Origin: Psychroflexus torquis ATCC 700755
Lineage (GTDB): Bacteria; Bacteroidota; Bacteroidia; Flavobacteriales; Flavobacteriaceae
Assembly: GCF_000153485.2 (NCBI RefSeq)
Contig: NC_018721.1
Span: 3,658,001 to 3,722,000 of the forward strand
DNA: 64,000 nt
Reading direction: 5' to 3'
The translations under genes and the position numbers were made by a program. Positions within the stretch are counted from its first letter, which is position 1. Every line of letters begins with the position of its first letter. Below, in pieces: positions 53,396 to 62,692 of the stretch. The notes beneath the pieces were generated by a model. The model saw nothing but the letters and a program-made list of their open reading frames with translations. It ran no database searches and was not told the origin of the DNA.

Positions 53396-53408
53396 AGTAT
53401 GAGGATAT

Positions 53409-53440
53409 AAAAAAGGCTATCCTTTTGAGATAGCCTTTAG
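53409..53440 (-). terminator. intrinsic terminator/attenuator between susE-like and amylase genes
   Basis: On the leftward strand AAAGGCTATC pairs with GATAGCCTTT around TCAAAAG, followed by TTTTATAT. It lies inside the 58-base gap of an otherwise single-direction gene set, so it would cut or reduce read-through into the amylase gene. Confidence 0.85.
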
Positions 53441-53453
53441 AGTAATAGATGTG

Positions 53454-54611
53454 TTATTGAAGTGAAATTAGCATGTAATTTCCTGTAAGGTCATTAAACC
53501 AAACTTCGTAAGTTCCTGCACTAGAAGGAATATTTGGACCTCCTAAAGAACCAAATCCAGAAAATTCTGTATTGCTTCCCCAGTTAGCGACGTCCCAATC
53601 GTCTTCAGCTCTAAACTTCACTTCTCCATCAAAAAGTTCAATTTCAGAGATGTACCAGACATGAGGGTCAAAAGTAGATTGAGTCATGTTGATGTCTTGA
53701 CTCCAACCCTCATCGCTTCCAGTTGTTCCAAATCCAATAATTCCAATACTTGCATAAGCCTCTGAACTTGCTTCATCAAAAGCTACCAAAGAAGAGATTT
53801 TATTTTCTGTATCCACTTCTAGGGTATAGTATCCTTCACCATCAGTAATTTGGAAAGGTCCTGGATCTCCACCAAGATCTTCACTGGTCTCAAATGAACC
53901 ATCTTGAAGACCCCACTGTGGCTGCCAAGCCCCTCTGTTTTCAATTAGTTTAAATTCATTAGTATCTCCACCTAAAAATTTACCTGTATAGGTAAAGACA
54001 TTTTCGTTTTCGGGATCTCTTACTAATGGAAAATTGTTGTTATCATTATTCCAATCTGCGGCTGTCGCATTACCTACAAAATATAGATTAGGAAATACGG
54101 GAAGTGGTTCTGGTCCACCTGTAGCAATTAAAGTCACAGTAAGTGTAGTCACTTCTGAAAGAGTTTCAGGAGAGTTTTCAGCATTTTCAGAACCAATTAA
54201 AGCTCTAACTCGAAAGTATAAATCGCCAGTATCTGGGTTTTCTGTCGCTTCATCATTGTCTAAACCAGCGGCTTCTGCTAGGCTTAACAACTGTGCTACT
54301 GTAATAGAAGCTTGGAGGTTTGACGTTTCGGCTAAAAGTTCAGGAGCCGTAAATTCAAAATCAGCTGAACCATCCAGTTGATAAGTTATTGGGGTAGGGA
54401 TTCCAAAATCTGGAGATTCCCAGGTAAAGCGTTCTGCATTATTTTGAGCGGTTTGTTCACTCAATAAATATTCTCCCAAAAAGTCGTTGGTAAACGAAAT
54501 TTGGTCTGGAGGTGTCTGAGCAGTGAACTGAATTTCATCATCTTCACTACAAGCATTAAACGCTACTATTGCGAAAAACACCATTATTAATTTTAAAATG
54601 TTCTTGTTCAT
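53454..54611 (-). CDS. SusE-like outer-membrane lipoprotein
   Basis: A 385-residue lipoprotein (lipobox AFNACSED, Cys at residue 21). The N-terminal part is a SusE-type Ig-like domain (~25-165) and the C-terminal half carries two carbohydrate-binding-like modules with FVGNATAADWNNDNN and TYEVWFNDLTGNYML motifs, as in SusE/SusF of Bacteroides. These proteins bind starch at the cell surface without hydrolysing it. It sits 18 bases downstream of the SusD gene. Confidence 0.88.
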   Translation of the reverse strand: MNKNILKLIMVFFAIVAFNACSEDDEIQFTAQTPPDQISFTNDFLGEYLLSEQTAQNNAERFTWESPDFGIPTPITYQLDGSADFEFTAPELLAETSNLQASITVAQLLSLAEAAGLDNDEATENPDTGDLYFRVRALIGSENAENSPETLSEVTTLTVTLIATGGPEPLPVFPNLYFVGNATAADWNNDNNNFPLVRDPENENVFTYTGKFLGGDTNEFKLIENRGAWQPQWGLQDGSFETSEDLGGDPGPFQITDGEGYYTLEVDTENKISSLVAFDEASSEAYASIGIIGFGTTGSDEGWSQDINMTQSTFDPHVWYISEIELFDGEVKFRAEDDWDVANWGSNTEFSGFGSLGGPNIPSSAGTYEVWFNDLTGNYMLISLQ

Positions 54612-54629
54612 GATTTTTAGTATTTAATA

Positions 54630-56225
54630 TTAATAACCTGGATTTTGTGTTAAATTTTGATTGGTCGCTAAACTAGCTGAAGGAATAGGGTATATCGCTC
54701 TAAAACTGTCGATTGAAGTTCCTGCTGATGGACCACCTTTAAACATCCAAACATATTGATTTCCAGTGTATAAGCCGAAACGTATAAGATCTTGTCTTCT
54801 ATGGCTTTCCCAGTACAATTCTCTAGCACGCTCGTCGATAAGAAAATTGAGATCGAGTTGAGCAGAAACAATATTTCCCGAAGTGTCTCCAAAGGCTCTC
54901 TCTCTTAGTGAGTTAACATAATTAAGAGCTGTATTTAGATCTCCGCCACCACCTCTTAGATGTGCTTCTGCGTACATCAGATAGGCATCTGCAAGCCTAA
55001 ACATAGGAAAATCTGCATCAGTAAAGGTTCTATCAGAACCAAAACCACCTGTAGATGTTCTATTGGAATATTTGGTAGTAATATAACCCGTATTAGGATC
55101 AGTAACGACAAGAGAAATAGGTCTGTCTTCAGTAATAATTAAATTTCTTGCATCATTTTCAAAAAGTGGATTTAGAGTAAATTTCTCAGAAAATTGTGGT
55201 CTGAGTCTAAATAATCCTCCAAAGCCACCTGGATTTACGCCTAATTCTTCACCATTTTGTTCTTGAGCTCCCACCTGGCCTTGGATTATGATTGTTGTTC
55301 CTCCATAATTTTGAGTAGCTTGTCCATCATTGGCGATAGGAAAGATAATTTCATTCTGAGCACCATTACTGTTGTTATCTGCTAAAAAGTTAAATTGATA
55401 ATCATTTACCAATTGATAACCAGAATTGATGACAGCTTCAGATCTTGATAAAGCCTCTGTATATCTAGGGGTCCCTGTATACACTTCAGCATTCAAGTAG
55501 ATTTTAGCCAAAATCATATGAACAACTCCTTGATCAATCCGTCCATATTCTCCAGAGTTTCCAGCAGGAAGATCTTCTAAAGAGTTTAGCAATAAACCTT
55601 CTACTAAATCAAATAGCTCTGGTCTGCTCAACTCTTCCCCTTGAGTAAAGCCAGCTTCTGTGGTTTCATCATAGAACGGTGCTTTTCCAAACATATCCAT
55701 AAGGTGATAATAAGATAAAGCTTTTAATACTTTAACTTCAGCTCTATAGGTTTGTATATCTCCAAGAGAACCAATTCCTCTAGATTGTAGCAACTCATCT
55801 GTAGATTGTCTTAAGAATTCATTAGAGAGTGATACAGAAAACATAGCTCTAGAATAGACACCTCTTAATAAGACGTTTTCTGGAGAAGCAGAATTTCGCT
55901 GCACTCCTCTAATTCCTGGATCATTTTCAAAAGTGAAAATAGTTTCATCTGTAGAAAGATTTTGCAGATTAAATAAACCCCTCATATATTGTCCAGTACC
56001 AGCATCTAGTCCTCCTATATTACTTCCTCCTGGACCAGTTAGGGAAGACAAAGAAAGGTTGGCATATACCCCAGCCAGAGATTGTTTATAAGCTTCTGCG
56101 GAAGTGAATATTTGGTCTCCTAAGGTGATGTTGGGATCTCTGATCTCCACATCCAAATCAGATTCACAAGACGAGAACAAAAATGCTCCAAGTAGTGTGA
56201 ATAGTATGTAGTGTTTAATTTTCAT
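54630..56225 (-). CDS. SusD-family starch/maltooligosaccharide-binding lipoprotein
   Basis: A 531-residue lipoprotein (lipobox LFSSCESDLDV, Cys at 20) with SusD features: TPR-like helices, the LRERAFGDTSGN and LIDERARELYWESHRRQDLIRF segments, and a C-terminal YPIPSASLATNQNLTQNPGY ending. It caps the SusC barrel and, given the neighbours, should bind maltooligosaccharides. It lies 11 bases after the SusC stop and 18 before the SusE-like gene. Confidence 0.93.
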   Translation of the reverse strand: MKIKHYILFTLLGAFLFSSCESDLDVEIRDPNITLGDQIFTSAEAYKQSLAGVYANLSLSSLTGPGGSNIGGLDAGTGQYMRGLFNLQNLSTDETIFTFENDPGIRGVQRNSASPENVLLRGVYSRAMFSVSLSNEFLRQSTDELLQSRGIGSLGDIQTYRAEVKVLKALSYYHLMDMFGKAPFYDETTEAGFTQGEELSRPELFDLVEGLLLNSLEDLPAGNSGEYGRIDQGVVHMILAKIYLNAEVYTGTPRYTEALSRSEAVINSGYQLVNDYQFNFLADNNSNGAQNEIIFPIANDGQATQNYGGTTIIIQGQVGAQEQNGEELGVNPGGFGGLFRLRPQFSEKFTLNPLFENDARNLIITEDRPISLVVTDPNTGYITTKYSNRTSTGGFGSDRTFTDADFPMFRLADAYLMYAEAHLRGGGGDLNTALNYVNSLRERAFGDTSGNIVSAQLDLNFLIDERARELYWESHRRQDLIRFGLYTGNQYVWMFKGGPSAGTSIDSFRAIYPIPSASLATNQNLTQNPGY

Positions 56226-56236
56226 AATTGAATTAT

Positions 56237-59149
56237 TTAAAAATTATAATTAACGCCAAGTAAGTAAGTTCTTCCTCTTGGATAGATTGTGTTATCGATA
56301 CCACTGATGTTTAATTCAGGATCTACTCCAGAATAATCTGTGATCACAAAGGCATTTTGTAAGCCCATCCAGAATCTTAAACTTGTCGATTCTCTATTAA
56401 AACCTCGGAGTGTATAGCCTAAAGTAATGTTATCCATTCTTAAGAAAGACGCGTCTTCTACAAAGAAATCTGATAAGATAACATCTGGGGTTCTTGCAAA
56501 TCCTGTTTCTAAAACTTGTACAGGTAAGTTATTAGGAGATACTAAATTAAGATTACCCAGTTGAGCTCTTGAGGAATTAACGTTGTTGTAAATATCATTT
56601 CCAAAACTAGCTCTTAGGTTAAAATTGAAATCGAAGTTCTTGTAAGTGAAGTTGGATTGGAAACCCATCAATACATCTGCTTGGCCATTTCCAGACACAT
56701 AGCGATCCCTATCATCAACTGTACCGTCTCCATTTAAATCTGCATAGGCTCCTTCTATGGGTTGCCCAGCTTGATCATATAATTGAGCATAGGTGAAAAA
56801 AGAATTTGGCCATGCTCCCTCTCTTTGAACTTGTATTGTATTCCCAGTACCTCCAGTGATTCCCCCTACAAAAATGTCTTGTCCAAAAGCAAGATTTGTA
56901 ATCTCTCTGTCGATAGCGGTAAAGTTGTAGTTCACATTCCAGTTTAGGTCATCTCTTCGAATCACATTATAATCGAGGTTAACTTCAATACCTTTTGATA
57001 CAAATTCACCGATATTTTGAAAGCCTTGGTTGGAGAAGTTTGCACCGTCTGGTACAGGAACATTCGACAAGAGATCATCTGCAGTTCTTTCAAAAACATC
57101 TACAGAACCAGACAGCCTATTGTTAAATAATTCAAAGTCTACCCCTAAGTTGATTTCGGTTAAGATTTCCCATCGTATATCTGGATTGGTATAAAGTGGT
57201 TGAAAGGGTACAATTGTATTTCCGAAATTATACTGTTGGTTAGATAAACCTGTTTGGTAACGTCTCAGGTAATCTGAGGTAGAAGGGACTTCTTGTTGAC
57301 CTAATTGCCCCCAACCAGCTCTTACCTTTAGACTGTTAATCAAGTTGCTATCTTCCAAGAAATCCTCTTCAGTTAATATCCAAGCACCTGAGACTGAAGG
57401 GAAATATTCAAACCTATTCTCTGGAGAGAATTTTGAAACCCCATCTCGTCTAATAGACGCATTCACAAAATATTTATCCTGAAAGCTAAAGTTTGCTCTA
57501 CCAAAATAACCAATTAGAACAACGTCATCTGCAACTGTGGTTCTGGGTTCTTGTGCGTTTGGGTCTAAAATTTCGTTGGTAGTAAAACGTTCAGATTCAA
57601 ATTTTTGATAAGAATAACCTGCCGTTAATTTTAAACCGAAATCGTTAAAGTCATTTTCATAAATAAAGTAAGAATCGGCAGATGTATTAGTTCTAGTTTG
57701 TTCATAGCGAGATTCGTTACCGATAAATTCTCCTTGTTCTGCATTCACTCCTAAAGCACTCGTTCCAGGTCTGGTTAAAGAGCCACCACTATCTGTCCTG
57801 TCATAACCAAGGTTGGTAACAAGCCTTAATTCTGGCAAAAAGTGAAACTTATAGTCTAGATTTAAATTACCAAATAAGCGATCGGCATTACTTATATTTC
57901 TAGTTTGAAGCAATTGCGAGACTGGATTCCTTGGGACATTTGAGGCTGCAGAGCCATCATTGTCTAAAAACTCAAAGAAACCACCATAGGGAGACCCAGG
58001 TGATCTTACTGGTTGAGTAGGATCAAAAGTTATAGCGTTGCCTTCAACACCATCTGCAAATCTATTGTCTTCATTGCTATAGTTGGCATTTAAACCTACT
58101 TTAAGATGGTCGTCAAAAAGTCTTGGATTTAAAGATAAAGAGGCTGTGGTTCTATCAAACTTAGAGGTTTGTCTTAAACCTTGCTGGTCTGAACGATTTA
58201 AGGATAATCTAGAAGGAATTTTCCCGAATAAGGCTCCACGAGCACTTAAGTTTATATCAGAAGATTTTGCATCTCTGTATATTTCATTCTGCCAATTGGT
58301 ATTGGCACTACCTAATTCTCCAAGTCGGCCTGGAAAATTCTCAGCTATTAAAGTTCTAAATTGACCTGCACTTAACACATCCACAGTATTGTCTATAGTA
58401 GTAATGTTTTGCTGAACATCTAAAGAGACACTGAGTTCACCCCTCCCTTTTTTGGTGTTGATGATAATGACACCGTTTGATGCTCGGATACCATAAATAG
58501 CAGCTGCAGAAGCATCTTTTAATACAGAAAAGGATTCAATATCATTTGGGTTAATGGTAGAAAGGATAGACCGTGTTCCATCTGCAACAGAATTATCTAA
58601 AGGCAAACCATCCAAAACAATTAAAGGAGAATTATTAGCATTGAAAGAAGACCCTCCACGGATTCTAATTTCAGATCCAGATCCTGGACCACCGCCTTTA
58701 GTGACAGACAAACCAGGGACTCTACCCTGTATAAGACTCTCTGAAGTGACAATATTTCCTTTGTTGAAATCTTTTTCTGTAACAGAAGCCACAGAACCTG
58801 AGATAGATTTCACCGTTTGATTTCCGTAGCCCACGACGACAACTTCGCTTAGGGCTTCGGCATCTTCAACCATAGACACCTCTATAGAAGTGTTCTTTCC
58901 ATTAAAGACAATATTTTTAGTTCTAAAACCTACATAGCTAAAGGATAGCGTTTCACCGTTTTCTAAAACGATTGAGTAATTTCCATCAAAATCGGTCGTT
59001 GTTCCCTTATTAGTATTTTTAACAGCGATGTTTACTCCAGGTATTGGCATACCCGAATTATCGACAACGGTCCCACTTACTGTGGATTGTGCAAAAATAC
59101 TGATAGGCAAAAGCATTAGCAGCAGACCTAAAAGTTTAATTGTTCGCAT
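56237..59149 (-). CDS. SusC-family TonB-dependent transporter (alpha-glucan locus)
   Basis: A 970-residue SusC protein: signal peptide (1-20), carboxypeptidase-regulatory-like domain (~22-100) with VSGTVVDNSGMPIPGVNI, plug (~110-235) with SFSVLKDASAAAIYGIRASNG, then the barrel ending in an aromatic residue. It imports maltooligosaccharides delivered by SusD. It is the first gene of the leftward operon; its start is 194 bases from the divergent LacI-family regulator gene. Confidence 0.95.
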   Translation of the reverse strand: MRTIKLLGLLLMLLPISIFAQSTVSGTVVDNSGMPIPGVNIAVKNTNKGTTTDFDGNYSIVLENGETLSFSYVGFRTKNIVFNGKNTSIEVSMVEDAEALSEVVVVGYGNQTVKSISGSVASVTEKDFNKGNIVTSESLIQGRVPGLSVTKGGGPGSGSEIRIRGGSSFNANNSPLIVLDGLPLDNSVADGTRSILSTINPNDIESFSVLKDASAAAIYGIRASNGVIIINTKKGRGELSVSLDVQQNITTIDNTVDVLSAGQFRTLIAENFPGRLGELGSANTNWQNEIYRDAKSSDINLSARGALFGKIPSRLSLNRSDQQGLRQTSKFDRTTASLSLNPRLFDDHLKVGLNANYSNEDNRFADGVEGNAITFDPTQPVRSPGSPYGGFFEFLDNDGSAASNVPRNPVSQLLQTRNISNADRLFGNLNLDYKFHFLPELRLVTNLGYDRTDSGGSLTRPGTSALGVNAEQGEFIGNESRYEQTRTNTSADSYFIYENDFNDFGLKLTAGYSYQKFESERFTTNEILDPNAQEPRTTVADDVVLIGYFGRANFSFQDKYFVNASIRRDGVSKFSPENRFEYFPSVSGAWILTEEDFLEDSNLINSLKVRAGWGQLGQQEVPSTSDYLRRYQTGLSNQQYNFGNTIVPFQPLYTNPDIRWEILTEINLGVDFELFNNRLSGSVDVFERTADDLLSNVPVPDGANFSNQGFQNIGEFVSKGIEVNLDYNVIRRDDLNWNVNYNFTAIDREITNLAFGQDIFVGGITGGTGNTIQVQREGAWPNSFFTYAQLYDQAGQPIEGAYADLNGDGTVDDRDRYVSGNGQADVLMGFQSNFTYKNFDFNFNLRASFGNDIYNNVNSSRAQLGNLNLVSPNNLPVQVLETGFARTPDVILSDFFVEDASFLRMDNITLGYTLRGFNRESTSLRFWMGLQNAFVITDYSGVDPELNISGIDNTIYPRGRTYLLGVNYNF

Positions 59150-59177
59150 AGAGTATTGTTTTGTGTTATTAATGAGT

Positions 59178-59343
59178 TATATTTTTACTTCCGATGTTAA
59201 AACTATATAAACTATGTTCAATAGCCTTAAAAACCTTACAGCTACAACGTTTTCGTGTTGATAACTTTTTATTTTTAGTAAAATTTGAGGCCATTTTTGA
59301 TAGAATATCTTATTTTGAGTCAGAATTATTGTAAAATCGTAAA
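59178..59343. promoter_or_regulatory. divergent control region of the alpha-glucan locus
   Basis: The 194-base gap between the SusC and LacI-family genes must hold both promoters. CAACGTTTTCGTGTTG at 59245-59260 is an imperfect palindrome (arms CAAC/GTTG, centre CG-flanked) of the kind LacI-family proteins bind. TATATTTTTACTTCC at 59178-59192 recurs at 60426-60440 upstream of the transporter gene. Neither is proven to be functional. Confidence 0.4.
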
Positions 59344-60402
59344 ATGAAACAAAAACCAACACTCAAAGTCATCGCTAAAGAACTAGATGTTTCTGTATCC
59401 ACCGTGTCTAAAGCCTTAAGAGATAGTAAAGAAATTGGGGAGGAGACCAAAAAGAAAGTAAAGGCATTTGCTAAGCTTTATAATTATAGGCCCAACAATA
59501 TTGCCTTAAGTCTAAAAAATAAAAAGACCAAAACACTTGGAGTTATTATTCCTGAAATCGTTCATCATTTTTTTACCACCGTAATTTCTGGTATAGAGCA
59601 TTATGCCAATGATAAGGGATACAACGTTATTGTTGGTTTATCCAATGAATCTTTTAAGAAAGAAGTGATTAACCTAGAGATGCTAGCCAACGGGAGTATA
59701 GATGGTTTCATTATTTCTGTAGCCAAAGAAACCCTTTCATTTAAAGATTTTCACCATTTTTCAGAAACTATAGACCAAGGTATTCCTATCGTCATGTTCG
59801 ATCGTGTTATTGATGATATTGAATGTGATAAAGTTATTGTAGATGATGTCAAAACCTCAGAAAAAGCAGTTCAAAAACTTATTGATGGTGGATGTAAGAA
59901 CATAGGAATTATAAGTACAAAAGACTATGTGAATGTAGGCAGACTTAGAACTGAAGGCTATAAAAACACACTAAATGCAAATCATATTAAAATTCAAAAT
60001 AGCCGTATTTTAAAAATAGACGATAAATTCAATTCAGATGATAATCTTGAATTTTTAGAGGAACAAATCTATACTTATTTTGAAGAAAATGAAGTTGATG
60101 GACTTTTTACGGTCAATGAGCTTTACGCGATTACAGCGATGAAGGTTGCAAGGCAGAAGGGTTTGACTATTCCTGATGATTTACAAGTAATTGGTTTTAC
60201 AGACGGTGTACTGTCTAGACATGCATTTCCTAGCCTAACAACAATAAGCCAGCATGGCTTTGAAATGGGAGAAGAGTCGGCAAAATTACTCATCGATAGG
60301 CTGGAAAACCCCAATGAAGAGGAAGAACTCTTTAAGACCATCGTCGTTAAAACTGATATCATCGATAGGGAAACTACAAAATTGCGTAACCCAAAAAAAT
60401 AA
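59344..60402 (+). CDS. LacI-family transcriptional regulator of the alpha-glucan locus
   Basis: A 352-residue regulator: N-terminal helix-turn-helix (residues ~5-50, LKVIAKELDVSVSTVSKAL with YRPNNIALSLKNKKTKTLG hinge) and a periplasmic-binding-protein-like sensor domain (GVIIPEIVHHFFTTVISGIE, DDVKTSEKAVQKLIDGGC, DLQVIGFTDG). By position it should control the SusC operon and the sugar genes downstream in response to maltose-like sugars. A hairpin-like inverted repeat follows at 60418-60457. Confidence 0.92.
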   Translation: MKQKPTLKVIAKELDVSVSTVSKALRDSKEIGEETKKKVKAFAKLYNYRPNNIALSLKNKKTKTLGVIIPEIVHHFFTTVISGIEHYANDKGYNVIVGLSNESFKKEVINLEMLANGSIDGFIISVAKETLSFKDFHHFSETIDQGIPIVMFDRVIDDIECDKVIVDDVKTSEKAVQKLIDGGCKNIGIISTKDYVNVGRLRTEGYKNTLNANHIKIQNSRILKIDDKFNSDDNLEFLEEQIYTYFEENEVDGLFTVNELYAITAMKVARQKGLTIPDDLQVIGFTDGVLSRHAFPSLTTISQHGFEMGEESAKLLIDRLENPNEEEELFKTIVVKTDIIDRETTKLRNPKK

Positions 60403-60417
60403 ATATATTTGCAGTTC

Positions 60418-60457
60418 AACAAAGCTATATTTTTACTTCCATAAGATGAGCTTTGTT
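60418..60457 (+). promoter_or_regulatory. 9-bp inverted repeat between regulator and transporter genes
   Basis: AACAAAGCT and AGCTTTGTT are perfect inverted copies 22 bases apart. The loop contains TATATTTTTACTTCC, also found near the SusC start. It may be a weak terminator after the regulator gene or an operator for the transporter unit. Confidence 0.4.
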
Positions 60458-60496
60458 AAATTATAAGGCTTATCGTTTTAACTTAAATTAGACGAT

Positions 60497-62020
60497 ATGC
60501 AAAAGCGAAAGCTTAGTTTTTGGGAAATCTGGAACATGAGTTTCGGTTTCTTAGGAATACAATTTGGATTTGCCCTTCAAAATGCTAATACTTCTCGCAT
60601 TTTTGAAACTCTCGGGGCCGACGTAGAAGACATTCCCATTTTATGGATTGCTGCCCCAGTTACTGGCTTGGTCGTGCAACCTATTGTAGGTTATTTCAGT
60701 GATAAGACTTGGACCAGATTGGGTCGCCGTAAGCCATACTTTTTAGTTGGAGCACTACTAGCCTCCATCGCTTTATTTTTAATGCCAAATTCTCCAGAAT
60801 TATGGATAGCTGCAGGAATGTTGTGGATCATGGATGCGTCCATCAATATCTCCATGGAACCCTTTCGAGCTTTTGTAGGTGATAATTTACCAGAAGAACA
60901 GCGCACATTAGGCTTCGCTATGCAGAGTTTCTTTATTGGAATAGGTGCCGTTGTAGGTTCTGCTTTACCTTATGTTTTAACCAATTGGATGGGGATCGAT
61001 AATACAGCACCAGCTGGAGAGATTCCAGATTCTGTAAAATGGTCCTTTTATGTAGGAGGTGTGGTCTTTTTTCTCGCTGTCCTTTGGACGGTTTTATTTT
61101 CAAAAGAATATTCTCCAGAAGAGATGGAAGCCTTTGAAAAAGAAAGTGCTGCTATCACAATAGAACCCAAAACTGAACAAGAAATTCGTAAGAATATAAC
61201 GACCCAGCAGAAATCTGGTTCGATCATGATTCTGGTGGGTGCCATTGTTTCGTATGTAATTTATGCCAATGCACTCACCAAGGAACTTTATATCTTATTT
61301 ATAGGACTTATCATTGTTGGAGTTTTATTTCTCATCGTTTCCGAATTAAGAAAAAAAAGCGTGAGAAATGGCTTTACGATCATCGTTTCAGACTTGTTGA
61401 ACATGCCTAAAACGATGAAACAATTGGCCTGGGTTCAATTCTTTTCATGGTTTGCCTTATTCTCTATGTGGATCTATACCACTCAAGCCGTCACAGGTCA
61501 TGTGTTTGATACACGAGACACCACTTCAAAAATTTACAATGATGCCGCCGACTGGGTTACGGTGATGTTTACTGTATACAACGGTGTTGCAGCTATCGTA
61601 GCTTTTGCTTTACCTGTTCTTGCAAAGAAAACGAGTAATAAATTCACCCATATGTTGGCTCTTATTTTGGGAGGTCTTGGTTTAATTTCTATTTATTTTA
61701 TGACGACCAAAACAGGGCTAATTATTAGCATGGTAGGAGTTGGAATAGCCTGGGCTTCTATACTTTCCATACCTTACGCGATGCTCTCTGGCTCTTTACC
61801 GTCTTCCAAAATGGGCTATTATATGGGAGTTTTTAATTTTTTTATTGTGATTCCACAAATAGTAGCCTCTACGATTTTAGGCTTTATCGTCTCCAACCTG
61901 TTTGAAAACCAACCTGTATATGCCCTAATTATAGGAGGTGTTTCTATGATTGCAGCAGGATTATTTACCCTAAAAGTAACTACAAATTCAAGAATAGACA
62001 TAAATCACAACAATGACTAA
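60497..62020 (+). CDS. MFS sugar transporter (maltose-type)
   Basis: A 507-residue, 12-helix major facilitator protein. The first helices carry NMSFGFLGIQFGFALQNANT and the cytoplasmic loop DKTWTRLGRRKPYFL, matching the glycoside-cation symporter/SLC45-like group that imports maltose or sucrose in flavobacteria. A ~60-residue charged loop lies between helices 6 and 7. It should move maltose from periplasm to cytoplasm. Its stop overlaps the phosphoglucomutase start by eight bases. Confidence 0.92.
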   Translation: MQKRKLSFWEIWNMSFGFLGIQFGFALQNANTSRIFETLGADVEDIPILWIAAPVTGLVVQPIVGYFSDKTWTRLGRRKPYFLVGALLASIALFLMPNSPELWIAAGMLWIMDASINISMEPFRAFVGDNLPEEQRTLGFAMQSFFIGIGAVVGSALPYVLTNWMGIDNTAPAGEIPDSVKWSFYVGGVVFFLAVLWTVLFSKEYSPEEMEAFEKESAAITIEPKTEQEIRKNITTQQKSGSIMILVGAIVSYVIYANALTKELYILFIGLIIVGVLFLIVSELRKKSVRNGFTIIVSDLLNMPKTMKQLAWVQFFSWFALFSMWIYTTQAVTGHVFDTRDTTSKIYNDAADWVTVMFTVYNGVAAIVAFALPVLAKKTSNKFTHMLALILGGLGLISIYFMTTKTGLIISMVGVGIAWASILSIPYAMLSGSLPSSKMGYYMGVFNFFIVIPQIVASTILGFIVSNLFENQPVYALIIGGVSMIAAGLFTLKVTTNSRIDINHNND

Positions 62021-62672
62021 AGCATTTATATTCGATCTCGATGGGGTCATCGTAGACACTGCGAAATTTCATTATTTAACATGGAAAAACTTAGCGGACT
62101 CTCTAGGTATTCCTTTTTCTGAAGAGAAGAATGAACAGTTAAAAGGGGTTTCCAGAGCAAAATCCCTTGAGAAAATTTTAGAATGGGGTCACAAAATTCT
62201 TCCTAAAGCTGAATTTGAATCTCTTATGTTTAAAAAAAATGAAGAGTACTTGTCATTTGTCAATCAAATGACTGAAAAGGATATACTTCCTGGAGTTATG
62301 AAAACTCTAGACTACCTTAGGTCTAATGGTTATGCTATAGCCTTAGGATCTGCTAGTAAAAACGCTAGGCTAATCCTATCTAAAGTTGGTCTTGAGGCTT
62401 ATTTTGAAGAGATTATTGACGGAAACGAAGTCACTAAAGCCAAACCCGATCCCGAAGTTTTTCTAAAAGGAATCGATGCCCTTGGAGGTACTCCCAAATA
62501 TGCTATTGTCTTTGAAGATTCTTTAGCAGGAATTGAAGCTGCAAACACAGCATGTATGACTAGTGTTGGCATAGGTGATAAATCTATTTTAAAAGAGGCA
62601 GATTTCAATTTTCAAGACTTCATTGAAATCGATAAATCTGTAATTGAAACGTTGATTAAATTCAAGAAATAA
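62013..62672 (+). CDS. pgmB: beta-phosphoglucomutase
   Basis: A 219-residue HAD-superfamily enzyme: motif I FDLDGVIVDTAKFHY with nucleophile Asp8 and acid/base Asp10, cap domain with the KGVSRAKSLEKIL substrate loop, motif II GSASKNAR, motif III KAKPDPEVFL, and motif IV FEDSLAGIEAA. It converts beta-glucose-1-phosphate to glucose-6-phosphate. It overlaps the transporter gene and is followed 20 bases later by the GH65 gene whose product makes its substrate. Confidence 0.94.
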   Translation: MTKAFIFDLDGVIVDTAKFHYLTWKNLADSLGIPFSEEKNEQLKGVSRAKSLEKILEWGHKILPKAEFESLMFKKNEEYLSFVNQMTEKDILPGVMKTLDYLRSNGYAIALGSASKNARLILSKVGLEAYFEEIIDGNEVTKAKPDPEVFLKGIDALGGTPKYAIVFEDSLAGIEAANTACMTSVGIGDKSILKEADFNFQDFIEIDKSVIETLIKFKK

Positions 62673-62692
62673 ATTATTAAACGACTAAAGTT

